DNA of 64,000 bases from Cerrena zonata (taxonomy: Eukaryota > Basidiomycota > Agaricomycetes > Polyporales > Cerrenaceae). The notes under the pieces were generated by a model, which was not told the origin of the DNA, did not search any database, and saw nothing but the letters and a program-made list of their open reading frames with translations. Position 1 is the first letter of the stretch; the number at the start of each line of letters is the position of its first letter. The DNA lies in contig JASBNA010000017.1 in assembly GCA_038087015.1 (NCBI GenBank), positions 682,001 to 746,000 on the forward strand, given 5' to 3'. Made by a program: the position numbers and the translations under genes. Positions 1 through 11,527 of the stretch are shown here, piece by piece.

Positions 1-281
1 TGAGGACAGTCCTGTCTCGCACAGGTCTGTGCATCTAGGATGACGACAGGCTGTTGGCAATATTCAGGCTTAGGCGCATTTTCTCTCTGGTGCCGTGTCC
101 AAATTTCCAGAGGATCGAGCTCGAGTGCCCATGAAGAGTCCGGGACCAATGATATGTAGTCAGCCGTGACATCCACTTCTGGGAATACTTTGTAGGTATC
201 GAAGATTTGCTGCAGCTCCTGATGAAGCTCTGGGCTGACTCCAGGGTCAGAGATATACGTGGCGACCATTTGTTGAGCCAT
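1..281 (-). CDS. Unknown protein, 5' part only (cut by window edge)
   Basis: An open frame runs from an ATG at 281 on the minus strand off the left edge of the window, giving about 93 residues beginning MAQQMVATYISDPGVSPE. It is continuous, with no stop or obvious intron, and includes a helical, acidic-rich start and the stretch PLEIWTRHQRENAPKPEY. I do not recognise the family. The following segment PVVILDAQTCARQDC could be the start of a beta strand-loop element, but that is only an impression. The next gene to the right is a decayed F-box gene on the other strand. A longer frame on the same strand in this area has ordinary shadow composition and was not chosen. Confidence 0.45.
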   Translation of the reverse strand, partial: MAQQMVATYISDPGVSPELHQELQQIFDTYKVFPEVDVTADYISLVPDSSWALELDPLEIWTRHQRENAPKPEYCQQPVVILDAQTCARQDCP

Positions 282-507
282 GGTGTAGTCTCAAGGTATC
301 TTGCAATCGAAATCAGACAAAACAAGAGATCTCCATATGGCAAGTCACGAGTTCGGGTAGTAGTACGCGATAATCGTAAGCATTGAAGACTAGAGCTCTT
401 GTACAACCACCGATACCCAAAGCTGCCAGCTCTGTTGTGTTCTCCGTGGTATTTGACTCCTACATGGTGAGTTGATATTCTAATCTTTAAAGCTCGTATC
501 CCTGGCA

Positions 508-1440
508 ATGATAAAATACGTACAGGACTATTCAAACATAAACGCCAATGCACGTCTTGGTGTCTTCAGGGCACAGCCCCAAATACCAGTAGAGCTCATC
601 GAACACATCATCCACCTGCTCTGGTACTCCACCGAATTATCAACCCAAGAGTGGATCGTCGCGTTCTGCGCGCTGACGAGTCAGTCACCCCTGGTGTCAA
701 ATCGTCATGCAATTTGCACGAAGAAACGTACACATCGTATCTCCTGCGTTTGCGGAGCATTATCTTCTCTACTTGAAGGCCTCATCTCCGGAAACCTTAT
801 ATCGCTCGATCACGTTCCGTGTAGAATTAGGTCCCGAATCCCTCCCCCCGGAGGAGGAGAACATGAAGTCAATCACTACTATTCTCCTACACAGCAAACT
901 CACCCGGTCTCTGCCAAATCTCCGTCCTTTCAGAGTAGAGTATGAGTAAGCAGACGTTTTGGATCTCTTCAAGATCCATAGATTAGTACGTTTTCCACCG
1001 CAAGTCTCTCACCTAGAAGTCCGGTATAGCGCCTGACAGACCACGTCGAACTATAGGTTTGTCCACCCGTTAGGAATCCCATGTACACCCCATATCACAA
1101 AGTTGACTGTGAGTGGTGTACAAAGTTTCCGGCTACCAGAGCTCGTAAAACCGTATATCCGCCTGGAAGAAGTGGTCACTGAGTATGCCAGGTCAAAGAC
1201 AAATGAGTCCCTGCACATGGAAACTGGCCCAGAGTTATCGGGTGCGAGTATCTAGTTTGCCAGTTGGAAGGAGGTCGTCTAGGAGAACTGAGACGGATCG
1301 TCTTGCTCTTTAATGATACCAGCAGAGATGATGCAGAGTACGAGAAAATCGAGAAGCTCTGTAGATATTTCAATCGGAACTTGTCATTAGTCTCCTTGTA
1401 TCTCTACTTACCGTGTTCAACATCTGAATAGAGAACTGAT
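508..1440 (+). pseudogene. Decayed F-box-like gene
   Basis: The frame from 508 contains an F-box-like start, VELIEHIIHLLW, preceded by a short charged leader. Around 690-707 the likely coding frame shifts by one, continuing as RRNVHIVSPAFAEHYLLYLK and SPETLYRSITFRVELGPE, which resembles the first repeats of fungal F-box/LRR-type proteins. The frame then ends near 945 and later codons to about 1440 are broken by stops in all frames. No single splice pattern I tried restores a full protein. It lies beside another degraded F-box gene at 1772, which is common in mushroom genomes where this family expands and decays. Boundaries are approximate. Confidence 0.4.
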
Positions 1441-1771
1441 TAGCCGAGATACTTTGAAATCATTGTTGAAAAACTTCCCCTCGGCCTGGTATAAAGGCTT
1501 ATGTAGTACTTCAGAAAATGCTTCGAATCCGGATCCAATTTGATTTGACCTTCGAACTATAAGCGCTCGCCTGAGGCTCAACTTGAGCTCTTGATCGACA
1601 CCAACTCGAACACCATCACGACATTGTAAGTAGACTATTTGTATCTATATCGTTAATCCTAACTCTAATATAACAGCTAGGGTTTAAATCTTGAAGATCG
1701 CACTCACCACTTAGTACCGGCCTCCTAACGAACAGAGTTGGTCAACACTATTTCACCGTGGTACTGTCACT

Positions 1772-3111
1772 ATGAGCTCCGAGTCCCGACCGCCAAAGCA
1801 GCTTCCTATCGAACTTCTCAACGAAATCCTAGACTGTATCGATGTCACTGGTGACAACAAGTCGTTGTCCTCTTGTGCACTCGTATGTCATGCATGGACG
1901 TACCATGCCTGGGCACGCTTGTTTACAAGGCTCACGATTATTTGGGACTATGCGGAGGACTCGGAGGAGGAAGATCTAGAGGAATTCCCGGGGCAACTCC
2001 AAAAGCTAGCTGATGGTGCTTTGAAACTATCGGCACATGTACAAGTCTTATGTCTATCAGGCTATAGTCCGGATAACATAACTGTCGTAGAAGCGGAGTT
2101 AATGAATGGCGTAGTCCATTGCCTTCCCAAATTACACTCCCTAGATCTTAGACGTATCTCGTTCAATCTCGAAGGGCTATGGACGCCCTCTATGCGTATC
2201 GAGACTATCGTTATGCACTTGCACAGCCCGATAGAAGAGGACTCCGCACCCAATCTATCGAGCACGTTCATTATTTCCACGTATCGGGCATCTCTACATC
2301 AAGTTTAACAATGGGATTGGATGTCGTCCATTTCCGGGAGATTACCCCCTACCTGTTCTGAATTATATGGATATCGGGAGGCTCGTGTTGCGCGGATAGG
2401 CCTTCATATATACTTTATGAAATGATAAAGCAATGTCAGCCACAGAATCTGACCGAGCTTCATCTTCTTCATTGTTACTGGCCTGAACTGGTTGCTGTTG
2501 GGAAGTTGATACCAGGATGTTTCCCCCACATCCGATCGCTTTCGCTAAATTTTTCTGTGGTCCCAACTGTGAATGTATTCCTCCTTGGGTGGCTGCCCGG
2601 TGAGTGCAATATCCATTGTTTCCGGAAATACACAAGCGCGCTAACACCCGTTTGGTCGACAGATTCGCCTGCTGAATTAGAATGGGATGTTCTCAATCTA
2701 TCTCTTTGGAGCTCTCTCGAGTCAGTGACCTGCATTATCGGAGACAGAATGACGTCGAAGCCGCAAATAGTACCCACGATTCTCGCCTTCGTCCTCTGCT
2801 TACCCACAGCTACCATCCGAACAGTGAGCTTTCACATTGGGGAGCACTTTACGTGCGATATCAGGAAGATCATGACTCGCACTTTCCATGACAAGAGCAG
2901 ATCTTACTGGACTCAGATTGACGACGCCTTGCTTCACTTCCCCAATATTGGCAAAGTCCGTTTCGACTTTCCTATGATGTCGCGGAGCTCGATACTCGAG
3001 GAATGGCTCCTGTGCATTGATGAATATTTGCCAGGATGTAAAGGTCGTGGTCTAATACAGATATCAGCCAGTCCACTGCGTCATAATTGTGATGCTCGGT
3101 CAATCATGTGA
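1772..3111 (+). pseudogene. F-box/LRR-type gene, frame broken near 2.3 kb
   Basis: The ATG at 1772 opens with a convincing F-box: LPIELLNEILDCIDVTG, then SLSSCALVCHAWTYHAWARL. Leucine-rich segments follow (LPKLHSLDLRRISF). That frame stops at 2308. The continuation, with NLTELHLLHCYWPELVAVG and FPHIRSLSLNF, is in another frame from about 2362 to 3111 and contains an in-frame 63-nt intron at 2600-2662 with a GCTAAC branch-like site. Between 2290 and 2362 no clean GT-AG intron joins the two halves, so a frameshift or decay is likely. F-box proteins usually recruit substrates to SCF ubiquitin ligases; the substrate cannot be predicted. The 3' end may extend through one more intron to about 3310. 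Confidence 0.55.
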
Positions 3112-3311
3112 GTTTACAAATTGTGGCTTTCCGTATGATCAAACAACCTCATGCAGCATACGTTGGCCTAAAGACGAGCGTGTAGGGAAGTGTTCGTCGA
3201 AAAAGGATATTATAGTTACTTCCACTGTTCATGCCAAGCCCCGGACCGTTGATACGAAATCGACACCATTACCAAAGCATCAACAACGGGGCAATCTCAT
3301 GTCCACTTAAG

Positions 3312-4094
3312 CCGTCTCAAATCCCGTTTACATTTTTCTACACTGTTATTCCTTGCTACTATATCTTTCAGAACCTCCCTCTGGTCAGAACCTAAGTCGA
3401 ACCTCGAGTCAGGGGTCGGACATGTCAAAGTCACAATAGGTCGAGATCGGAGTTCGACCAGTCCACCACTATCCCTTTCTTCTCACCAACCGCTACTCAT
3501 TCTAAATCGATTGAGGCCATTCGTTCCCGTCCGCACATTCACTCACAAACGGAGTTCATATCGGCGCTGTCCGCCAACCATCCATGATGCTTCACCCCGT
3601 TCAAGTTGCTACTAGTAACATGCCCTACTCATCGTATCAACGTTGATACAGTAGAGATTTATTTACACGAGCACATAAAATTGACCTTCCTCTTATTATA
3701 ATACAGTGACTCGTTTACACTTTCATTACGATCTTCTTGTCGTCACAGCAAGTTCACCTGTGTATCTTGTGGTTCTTTGAATGACCCAGTCCCAGCATTT
3801 TTTCCGCGTTACCAAATGTCGTAGAATTGCCTTTATTCTTGTTAATATGAGATACAAATGTTCATTCTCGGCGAGTAGTGAGTGGTACCGAAAACATATA
3901 ACTCTGAAGTATAAAATACATTATAGCAAATTGCAATCCCTTACTAATACCAATATAAACAGTACTACGAAAATTGTTTGCAACAGTCAAATGGAATGAA
4001 CCCAAGCAAATGCGAGAGGAACCATACAAGAGAATAGGATATATGATATGGGTAATGCATAATGTAGGAAAAAATAATCACAAGATCATAGCAG
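3312..4094. other. Intergenic stretch, no gene recognised
   Basis: This AT-rich spacer holds the 3' flank of the Zap1-like gene (which ends at 4095 on the minus strand) and the downstream flank of the F-box pseudogene. Only short open frames are present and none has recognisable composition. I see no repeat or structural RNA in it. Confidence 0.5.
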
Positions 4095-6157
4095 CTAACC
4101 TGCGACCTGGGAAATTTTCGTCTGATCGGGCACATCGACATTTTTCTTTCGGTGGACACTCATATGTCTTGCTAGTTGGTCTGGTCGGGCAAAGGTCTTT
4201 GCGCATCCTGGATGTGTGCAGCTATATGGACGTGCACCGGTATGTGTTCGCAACTAATAAAATATTATTATTAGTAGGAGTTCACACGAGGACGGCGAGA
4301 AATAATTCTACGAGTGGACGTACGTGTTTAGACAAATTTGAAGACTCTGCAAACGCTCGTTCACAATACGTGCACTTGAACGGCTTGTGTCCGTTGTGTG
4401 TCCGTTTATGGATCGTCAGGGCACCCGTAATGGCGAACGATTTTCCGCAACCGGGATAATCGCAGATATACGGACCTGAAATATTGAAGTATTCTCCGTC
4501 AGTCGATCGTGCATTTAAATACAGTATACAAAAAGTCTTACGTTCTTGTGTATGCCTCCGCATATGTTGAGCCAACGTCGCCGCCTCTGAGAAATGCTGC
4601 TTGCACAGTCCACACTGGAACGGTCGATGTCCAGTATGACTCTGAAATTAAATAACCCACATTAGTCGACTACACAAAGACCAAAGGAAAGGATGGAGAT
4701 CCTAACCTGTAGATGTCGACAGATCTTTTGCTTGCTTGCAAATCCGCTATCTCCGTGTCGACTACATCCCTCCCAATAGCAATCGTAGTGGTTCTTTCCA
4801 CCGCCAACATGGGTTGCAGTGATATGCGTCGTTAGCTCGTCGCATGTCATAAAAGACTGTCCACAGCCGATCCATCGACAGACGTGTGAGGGTGACGAGC
4901 AATCATGCTCCGGAGCTGGAGTGGGTGGGCCTGAGGGTGAGAGAGTGGAGGATTTAGCAGACTCGGGTGGTGATACCAAAGACATAGGCTCAGGAGTCCA
5001 TGTCGTCGATGGACTAACACTTTTGGTGACATTCGTTTGTTGTGGTTGGGGCTGAAGTGGACTACTCAGACCAAGGTGGTCGTGAAGTAGATGGTTTGCT
5101 AGAACACCCAAAGCACTGTCTACAGGATTACTGGTGGATGAACCGGGTATGGCGCTGACATCGGGATACTGTTGACAGTCGGCCCAGAGACAAGAGAAAT
5201 CCATGCCTTGGATTGAATTGGAGGCCGAGTTGTCTTGGGACGTCACAGGACCAGAGCCCGGCAAGCGGAGATGTTGCAAGTTGACGTGCCCAACAAGCTC
5301 GGCCATGTTATTGAATACGGCCGAGCAGTTCCCCCACATACATTTGAGAGCGTTGGAAGGAGGAGATACATGTACTGGGTTCAAGGCATCCGCAAGACTA
5401 CTCGATGCTATATTGTATGTGGGAGATGGCATCGACGCCGAAGGGAATGAATCAAGGTGTGTATGTAGGCCTTGATGCTGCGTATTTGAATTCGATGTGT
5501 GACCGTAGTAATCGACCGGAGACGCCTGGTAGGCATTGTTGACATGATGAAGAAGATGGTCAAAGGCAGGATCCCACAGAGCATTATGTCCGTGAGGATC
5601 GACTAGAGACGACTTTCCATCGGCGTGAGAAGGGTGGTACTCTGCACAACAAAACTAGGAACACGATATAAAAAAAACAACGAACGGGCAGACGCAAGTG
5701 AAAGACGTACTAGATCGTCCATAATACTACAGTCTGTTGCATCTGGGCACATGAATCCACCCGAGGCATCGTCTATACAACTTCCTGCACTATGGTGAGT
5801 GTCGTCGCAAACGACGACACATTGATCCGTGCATTGGGGCGTAAGTTCGACTATACAAGATGGGTCCTCACAGCCCTGAACGCATTCTTCGCAGTCTGGG
5901 GGATGGATCGGAAGAGCAGCGGGAGTCATTGTACAACAACAATCGTCCCCCGAATTTTTTTGAGCTTGTCCGAATAAATGCGACCGTTCGCCACCCGTAG
6001 GAATGTCCGGAGGGGTGTTGTGGTGTTCTTCTGTTTCTGGCGGGTAAAAGGGGGCTCGCGAGGTTGTTGTAGCGAGTCTATATCCCCGTTGTGCGGGTTC
6101 TTGGTAGACAAGATATGCGCGTGGGGGAGGAAAGAGGGAGGAGGGGATCTTATCCAT
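4095..6157 (-). CDS. Zap1-like C2H2 zinc-finger transcription factor
   Basis: Five exons join cleanly with introns near 5710-5640, 4706-4642, 4541-4476 and one ending at a TATTAG before [12 protein letters not shown]. The N-terminal part has a Cys-rich block ([18 protein letters not shown]), then a paired finger ([20 protein letters not shown]) as in zinc-responsive activators. The C-terminal half has six tandem C2H2 units: [51 protein letters not shown] and [19 protein letters not shown], ending in a basic tail. This architecture resembles Zap1, the nuclear regulator of zinc uptake genes in fungi; that role is inferred from architecture. The start at 6157 (MDKIPSSLF) is chosen over an in-frame ATG at 6208. 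The gene is divergent from the coiled-coil gene at 6484, with a 326-bp shared spacer. Confidence 0.8.
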
Positions 6158-6483
6158 GATGGCACGGGATGTAGGGCTCTTGGATGCAGTCACTGCGGTG
6201 GTCCTCACTCAGGCTTATGTAAGCGCGGTTAAGTACACACCCCGTCCAAAATGGCAACTCTCCCAGAACGTCCACCATCACAAAGGTGGCGGCCCGTTTG
6301 TATTTCAACGTCCTCATTTATATTCTCACAGAACCAGATGGTAGCAGGTCGAGACCATGTTCGCGACCAGATTATTCACAATCACATTCAACGTGTTTTC
6401 CGTGACAACCCTGACACCTCCAAAGTAACATCCTGCGAGTCCTCGTCAGCGGAACCACATCTCATGCCTTTCTTTAGCACCTA
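6158..6483. promoter_or_regulatory. Divergent promoter region
   Basis: The spacer between the Zap1-like gene (-) and the coiled-coil gene (+) must carry both promoters. No TATA box stands out. An open frame at 6251-6483 crosses it but ends exactly where the downstream ATG begins and has no family signal, so it may be 5' leader or an alternative first exon. Confidence 0.35.
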
Positions 6484-7433
6484 ATGCTAGGACTCACGTA
6501 CGAGACCGCCATAAACTTGGTAGATAATCTCGAGTTACCTCACAACGACGGAACGGAGCCACCTGTGTCAAGCCTGCCGGGTGGAATCAACGAGGATGAT
6601 CTTCTCAGTCTTGGAAACATGACAATAGAGGTAACTAAAAAGAAGGCAAACCACGGATCATCACTGACTTATTCTAGCCAGATTCATCTTTTAAAAAACT
6701 GCTTTCAAACTCGTTGAGGGATACCCTCCTTAATATCCTAGAACTGTGGGAAGGACCAGAAGGTAGCTCGAATATATTTTATACCGCGACGTCCATTCAA
6801 CGCACGCTTTTCAGATAACTTTGGCCACGCGGATTTAAACCGGGCAATTCATTTCTCGGACAACATACACGAACGCAAGATGGCAATCAAGTCCCTTGAA
6901 GACGAGGTGCAAGAACTTCGACGACGTATAATATCTGCAGTCTCGAATGTAAACGATGTAAGTAGTATCATCTACTCTATCTACACGTATTCAACACACC
7001 CCAGATCCATCCTGTCTTGGAACGCGAGCTCCTAGAAGCTCTCGAAACCCTTCCACCACTTCTCGACGCCGAGAGGGAAGCCAGGTTCGACGTGTTGACC
7101 ATGACTATAGAAACCTGCCTCTTCAAACTATCCCTCATGCGTGCAAGAGCCCAAAACACACTCTACAACCATCGATCTGCGACCAATCCAGAAGCCACTA
7201 TGGTGAAAGCTCTGACTGCTGTTCACCGAAAACTTCAGCAGAAGAAAGAAGTGCAGCAGAGCGAGGAGCGGGAGCTGGATAGACAGATCAAGGAGTATGA
7301 GGATGTGATGAAGATGGTGGATGGACGGGGGCGAGGTGGGTTCGGGCAGGTGGTAGAGGATATGGTGAGGACTAAGAAGGATATTGAAGAGTGTAGGCGA
7401 GATTTAAGACGACTTGGGTGGACGGGGGATTAA
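6484..7433 (+). CDS. Small coiled-coil protein of unknown function
   Basis: Four exons (6484-6630, 6678-6762, 6815-6957, 7005-7433) join in frame across introns of 47, 52 and 47 nt to give 267 residues. The N-terminus reads LTYETAINLVDNLELP and a short acidic linker. The middle holds a heptad-like helix (KSLEDEVQELRRRIISAV). The C-terminal half is a long charged helix with AVHRKLQQKKEVQQSEERE and LDRQIKEYEDVMKMV, ending in a conserved-looking RRDLRRLGWTGD. No enzyme motif, signal peptide or membrane segment is visible. It could be a subunit of a cytoskeletal, kinetochore or trafficking complex, but I cannot place it in a named family. The clean splicing argues that it is a real, intact gene. 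Confidence 0.7.
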
Positions 7434-7859
7434 TTGCATCGAGTTGCGGACTTATTGCGCCGTCGGTGCCTTTGTAACGGTACGTCATGAGTGTATTTCG
7501 TATGAAAAAGAATGCTCTGTTCTATATGAATTTCGATACCGACTGTGCTATACTCACAGGATTTGACGTGAAAATTTCTCATCGCCAGATGCTACTCTTA
7601 TACGCAGAAAACATGAGAGCCCACCTTCGGGAAGGAGCAGAACGTGGCATAACGTCGAATTCGTTTGGAGCATCAAGGGCTAAGTCTAAATATATTAGAA
7701 TTACACCGAGCATCATCGCTGATGACAAAGAATATCGATATCACGACACACTGTCATTGATGATGTCAGAGTTAGAATAGAAGCTGCAAAGTGATACCGA
7801 CGAGGCAATGCGTCTAGCACTACTACGAAATACTGTTCTTGTGGAAGCTCTGACAGGAT
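7434..7859. other. Convergent 3' spacer
   Basis: This lies between two convergent genes. A 97-codon frame at 7487-7780 has no recognisable family features and is probably chance. Nothing else is seen. Confidence 0.4.
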
Positions 7860-9355
7860 TCAGTACTTCCGACGCATGCCACGCTCTTCGACATAAGGAG
7901 GAATGAGCAGATCATTTGGTGCCATCTTGTTCACCACACCCCTGAATAGACTCAAGGCTTCGTTTGCATCTGGTCTATGAGCGACATCGTCGTTGACTAG
8001 ACTGATTAAGATATCATCAATAGCTGGTATAGTTGTCTAAGAAATGACATATTAGTCGTTATGTTTATAAGCTATGAAATTTGCGGCTTACCCTGTATGT
8101 CCATAACCCAGTGAAACTCGAGCCAAACTGCCACACGTCGACTTTGAAAGGTGAGTGAGGCTTCCCAGAAGTTACCTCAGGTGGGACTGGCCGTGCCCAT
8201 TCGGAGATCGTTCCTCCAGCCGGTAGCCCTACACAAAGACAGCTCTCAAGAGGTAATTCCTCAGGAAATGCAACCGAGACCTCAAAGTCTATGATATACA
8301 CCCTAGGTCGGGATACCGCCACCGTCATAGTACGCATTGACTCGGGATGGTAATCGACTACAAAGTTAGATTTATCCGCATCCTGTCACGAATGCTTTTG
8401 TCAATGTATATGTCAAGACTGGAAATAATGAGCTGTCGATACCCACCCGATGCGCAATCTTGTGCTCATGGAGAAATGCAAGTCCCTGTATGATGTATGT
8501 TAACAAATTGGACGAATTTACATAAACATAAGAGGTGTTGACTGACCTGTAGAGCTTGCATTATCATGTCAACTACGTCCCCTACCGAGTTTCGTGCTCA
8601 GCTACCAAAAGCCTTTTGCAGGCAAGACCCTGTGAAGGGAAATATTCCTAGGGTTACGTCCTCAAATTCAATCGTATCGAACATAGGTAAAGCATGGTTA
8701 TTGCTCAAAAGTGCGAGTGCACCTGTCGCAACTTTCTTCAAAATATTCAAATGCTCGACACCTTCATTCCTCAGTTTGATTGGCCGGACGGTGACGTCAT
8801 GTCCGTTCTTCAGGCGGGCAATCCGGAAGGTAGCGTTCTAACGAGGAATCTGGGGGTCAATGATGAGCTATTCTGTTGGAAATATTCAAAAACGGACCGG
8901 ATACTGCACACGCAAAAGCGAGCGAGCGGTGCCCACATGGCCTTCGTTTGAAGCACGACTTGGTCCGATATACACGTAACCGTTGGGAAAACGCTCATCA
9001 TCTCCAGGAGGATTGATTTCTGAATAGCCACTATAGACCCATTGCTCAAGACCATGTTGCATAAGGAGTGGATCCAGCAATTCCCAGATTGCCTCCGTGT
9101 CTTCATCATTATGGTTTTTGCTCGGCCTTCTCCACCGAGGAAGACTTTTAGGAAGCTACAAGTCATCACATCAGATGTCAGATTACTACTAGAAATATAA
9201 ACAAGGTTTACCATGTCTCTCAGTCGTTTGGTATTGATAGGTGTCACCCATTTGAGTCGCGAGTAAGCTATGAGCGACGCTAGAGCCACAGTTGTAGCTA
9301 CAGAAACGACAGCAAGGGTCTTCAGTTGAACAGGGGAGCAATTAAGTGGAGGCAT
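7860..9355 (-). CDS. Fungal protein kinase-like protein (HRD kept, DFG replaced by DFE)
   Basis: The minus-strand gene starts at 9355 (MPPLNCSPVQL) with one hydrophobic helix (LAVVSVATTVALASLIAY), suggesting a membrane anchor. Several short introns follow. The central exons carry ALALLSNNHALPMFDTIEF, a helix typical of a fungal-specific kinase family. The catalytic loop is assembled across an intron: GLAFLHEHKIAHR joined to DADKSNFVVDYHPES, so the HRD Asp and loop Asn are present. The next beta strand reads YIIDFEVSVAFPEE, so the usual DFG glycine is glutamate. Then come PEV and DVWQFGSSF (the helix-F Asp-x-Trp), and a C-lobe end HRPDANEALSLF before the stop at 7860. I could not see a VAIK lysine or glycine-rich loop, so activity is doubtful. 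Kinase fold is fairly sure; substrate unknown. Confidence 0.7.
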
Positions 9356-9928
9356 AGTCTGCATGTTAAGAGGTAAGAGCAGACAATATATGAGAACCAC
9401 CTCGAAGAATATGCCACATCAGGCGTCAGCAGCAGAGTTGACAGATCTATGGGCCAAGAAGTCAAAACTTTAGAGTCGTCGATTGTGATTTCCGAGGTCA
9501 CTATTTATTCACCGGTCAAATAGTGGCCATCAAGTACTGAAGAGGGTTTTTTTAACTAAGGTGGAATAAATAATCACATTTACTTACAAGTTCGATGCGG
9601 TGGTGGAAGGTGGTGAGAAGACAACTTTAGCGCCAGGCTCGGTTAGTAGCAGCCTGAGGAACCCGTTCTTGACAGCGGCCGTCTGTCCTGGCACTATGGA
9701 ATTCTTACTGTTACAGGATGAGTCCATCCATTACTTAAACACGCTCGCAGATACTCCATAGAAGAGAACTCATATACTGACCATTTAGGGATGAAGACGA
9801 GAGAGAACTAGCAATACAGTGGTGGTCTGGCTCAAAACGTAGACATGCCACCCGATTATCAAGAAGCCATCCTAATCTCGGGCTCGTGTCAAGTTGCCAT
9901 ATCGGGATCTCTCCCGGACCCTCGCTTC

Positions 9929-9963
9929 AGGACCCCTGGCTATTCCCCAGGAGGTTATATCCC
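9929..9963 (+). repeat. Left terminal inverted repeat
   Basis: A 35-base end repeat beginning AGGACCCCTGGC and ending TTATATCCC. It pairs perfectly with 10780-10814. Confidence 0.92.
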
Positions 9964-10779
9964 AAAATCCTAATTTTCGGGCCAATCCGTCCTCTATATT
10001 TTGGCGTCTAGACGTCCGAAATAGGATACAACCTCGATATTTGGGCACTTTTCGTCCGAAATCGGTACATAGGCTTGACATATGGGTGATCCGTCCTTTT
10101 CATGGGATACAACATCGAAACCGGCGCAATGTGTCCTTTTTATGGGATATAACCTCAAATACGGCACATATGTTTTGAAAATGCTCTGTATGTTTATTTC
10201 AAACTCAGACAATGCGAGAAACGGTACAACAATTATAATGCATTAACAGCATGTACTGTATTCTAAGGACATGTCCAAGACGGTTGTACTATCGGAGAAC
10301 GTAACTAACTCTCAATCTCAATATCTGAATCACCGGAAGACTCCTCATCCCCACAATACTCGTCCTGCACAATGTTCTATCGTCGAAAGGCTACACAGTG
10401 CAGCTATGCGTGAAAACGGCTTAACAGCTGTGTAGACAACCGATATTTCCCCATACAAGTGGGTTCAGTTGAGGCCACAGTGGGCGGCCGCAGCTACTCA
10501 AGCACCACTCCAGTATTGCCGTTTTGACCGCATTTAAGAAACCTAAAACATACATTCGATTGTGCCTGGAGACGCACAAAAACATCCTCACAACATCCAC
10601 CGCACATATTCTTACCAGCTTCATCCTGTACTGATCCGTCCTCTAGAGGGATACAACCTCCGTGCGCATAAGGCACTTTCGTCGGGCCGGAGGATACAAC
10701 CTCGGCCAAAATTTCGGCCAATCCGTCCTTTAAGGACTACAACATAGGGGGTCCGAAATGACCACATCCGTCCGCACGT

Positions 10780-10814
10780 GGGATATAACCTCCTGGGGAA
10801 TAGCCAGGGGTCCT
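10780..10814 (-). repeat. Right terminal inverted repeat
   Basis: The perfect reverse complement of 9929-9963. It is immediately followed by the second copy of the 8-bp target duplication. Confidence 0.92.
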
Positions 10815-10822
10815 CTCGCTTC

Positions 10823-11527
10823 TCACAGACTTCGGCTGAAACTTTGAAAGGCAGTTGATACTACGGTCATCTCTAGTAAGTATATCTCGAATACAAGAAA
10901 TCAAGATGAAACAAATATCTTCCCCGATATGATGCTGGTTATATGTTTGACAAAGTTCACATATGTATACTTCATGATCAGGTATGTTTTATGTACATTT
11001 GTGAGTTTAGAGATAATTTCACCCAACTATTCTAAACATATTTATAGAAAGTAACAGTGTTGCTTCCTTATAGCACGGAATACAGTAAGCGGCCGCGGCC
11101 GTGGGCCCGTTGTGTCAGCACTTGACTACGTCCCAACGGTATCATAAATAGAACCCCGGGGATCATACATATGTAACATCAATCGAATCATTTGTAACAA
11201 GTGGACGGTGAGTGGCTGGGCAAACCAAGATGTCTCGGCGGACCGCATTGATACCTGGCTATTGAACACCGGTTGTCTACAACGCTATATACAATTCGTT
11301 GCTTCTCCGCATGGTGGTTGAAAGTTCAGCCAGCACTCCATGTGGATGTTGCAGAAGTCCTCAACGGTCATCAATGGACGGCCTTCTTTCACCAGCTTTC
11401 ACCAGGTAACACTCTCTGGTCGTACGTATAATAAGCTGTAATGATCTCAGGCGTGCTACTGTTATCTCTTCCCCCTCCCGTTCCTTCATCACTTTACCTT
11501 AACGCTTAATTCAGCCCGATACTCGTT
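10823..11527. promoter_or_regulatory. Upstream region of the peroxidase gene
   Basis: About 700 bp precede the peroxidase ATG. A GC-rich block with AAGCGGCCGCGGCCG lies near 11090 and a TATA-like CATAAATAG near 11145. A pyrimidine-rich stretch (CTCTTCCCCCTCCCGTTCC) near 11465-11485 is typical of fungal core promoters. No gene is seen. Factor binding cannot be assigned. Confidence 0.35.

Larger units (their letters stand above)
9921..10822. mobile_element. Non-autonomous DNA transposon (MITE-like), 886 bp with 35-bp TIRs and 8-bp TSD
   Basis: The element spans 9929-10814. Its first 35 bases (9929-9963) are the exact reverse complement of its last 35 (10780-10814). It is flanked by identical 8-bp direct repeats, CTCGCTTC, at 9921-9928 and 10815-10822, which is a target-site duplication. 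Inside, a short motif close to GGATAYAACCTC recurs (near 10023, 10104, 10144, 10648, 10692 and in the end repeat), often preceded by ATCCGTCC (near 9985, 10090, 10635, 10723, 10766). Such subterminal repeats usually bind a transposase. No frame encodes a transposase. The 8-bp duplication fits hAT-like or KDZ-type elements; a KDZ transposase is present at 54.6-58.5 kb, but I saw no sequence link between the ends of the two. Confidence 0.9.

Noticed and set aside
3781..4459. Two plus-strand frames near the Zap1-like 3' end
   Set aside because: Composition follows AT-rich spacer and the antisense of zinc-finger exons.
4662..5475. Plus-strand frames across the Zap1-like gene
   Set aside because: They overlap verified zinc-finger exons and carry no family signal.
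9929..10814. MITE mobilised by the KDZ transposase in this window
   Set aside because: The 8-bp duplication is compatible, but no end sequence of the KDZ element is visible in the window and the MITE lacks TCGCGA, so a link cannot be supported.
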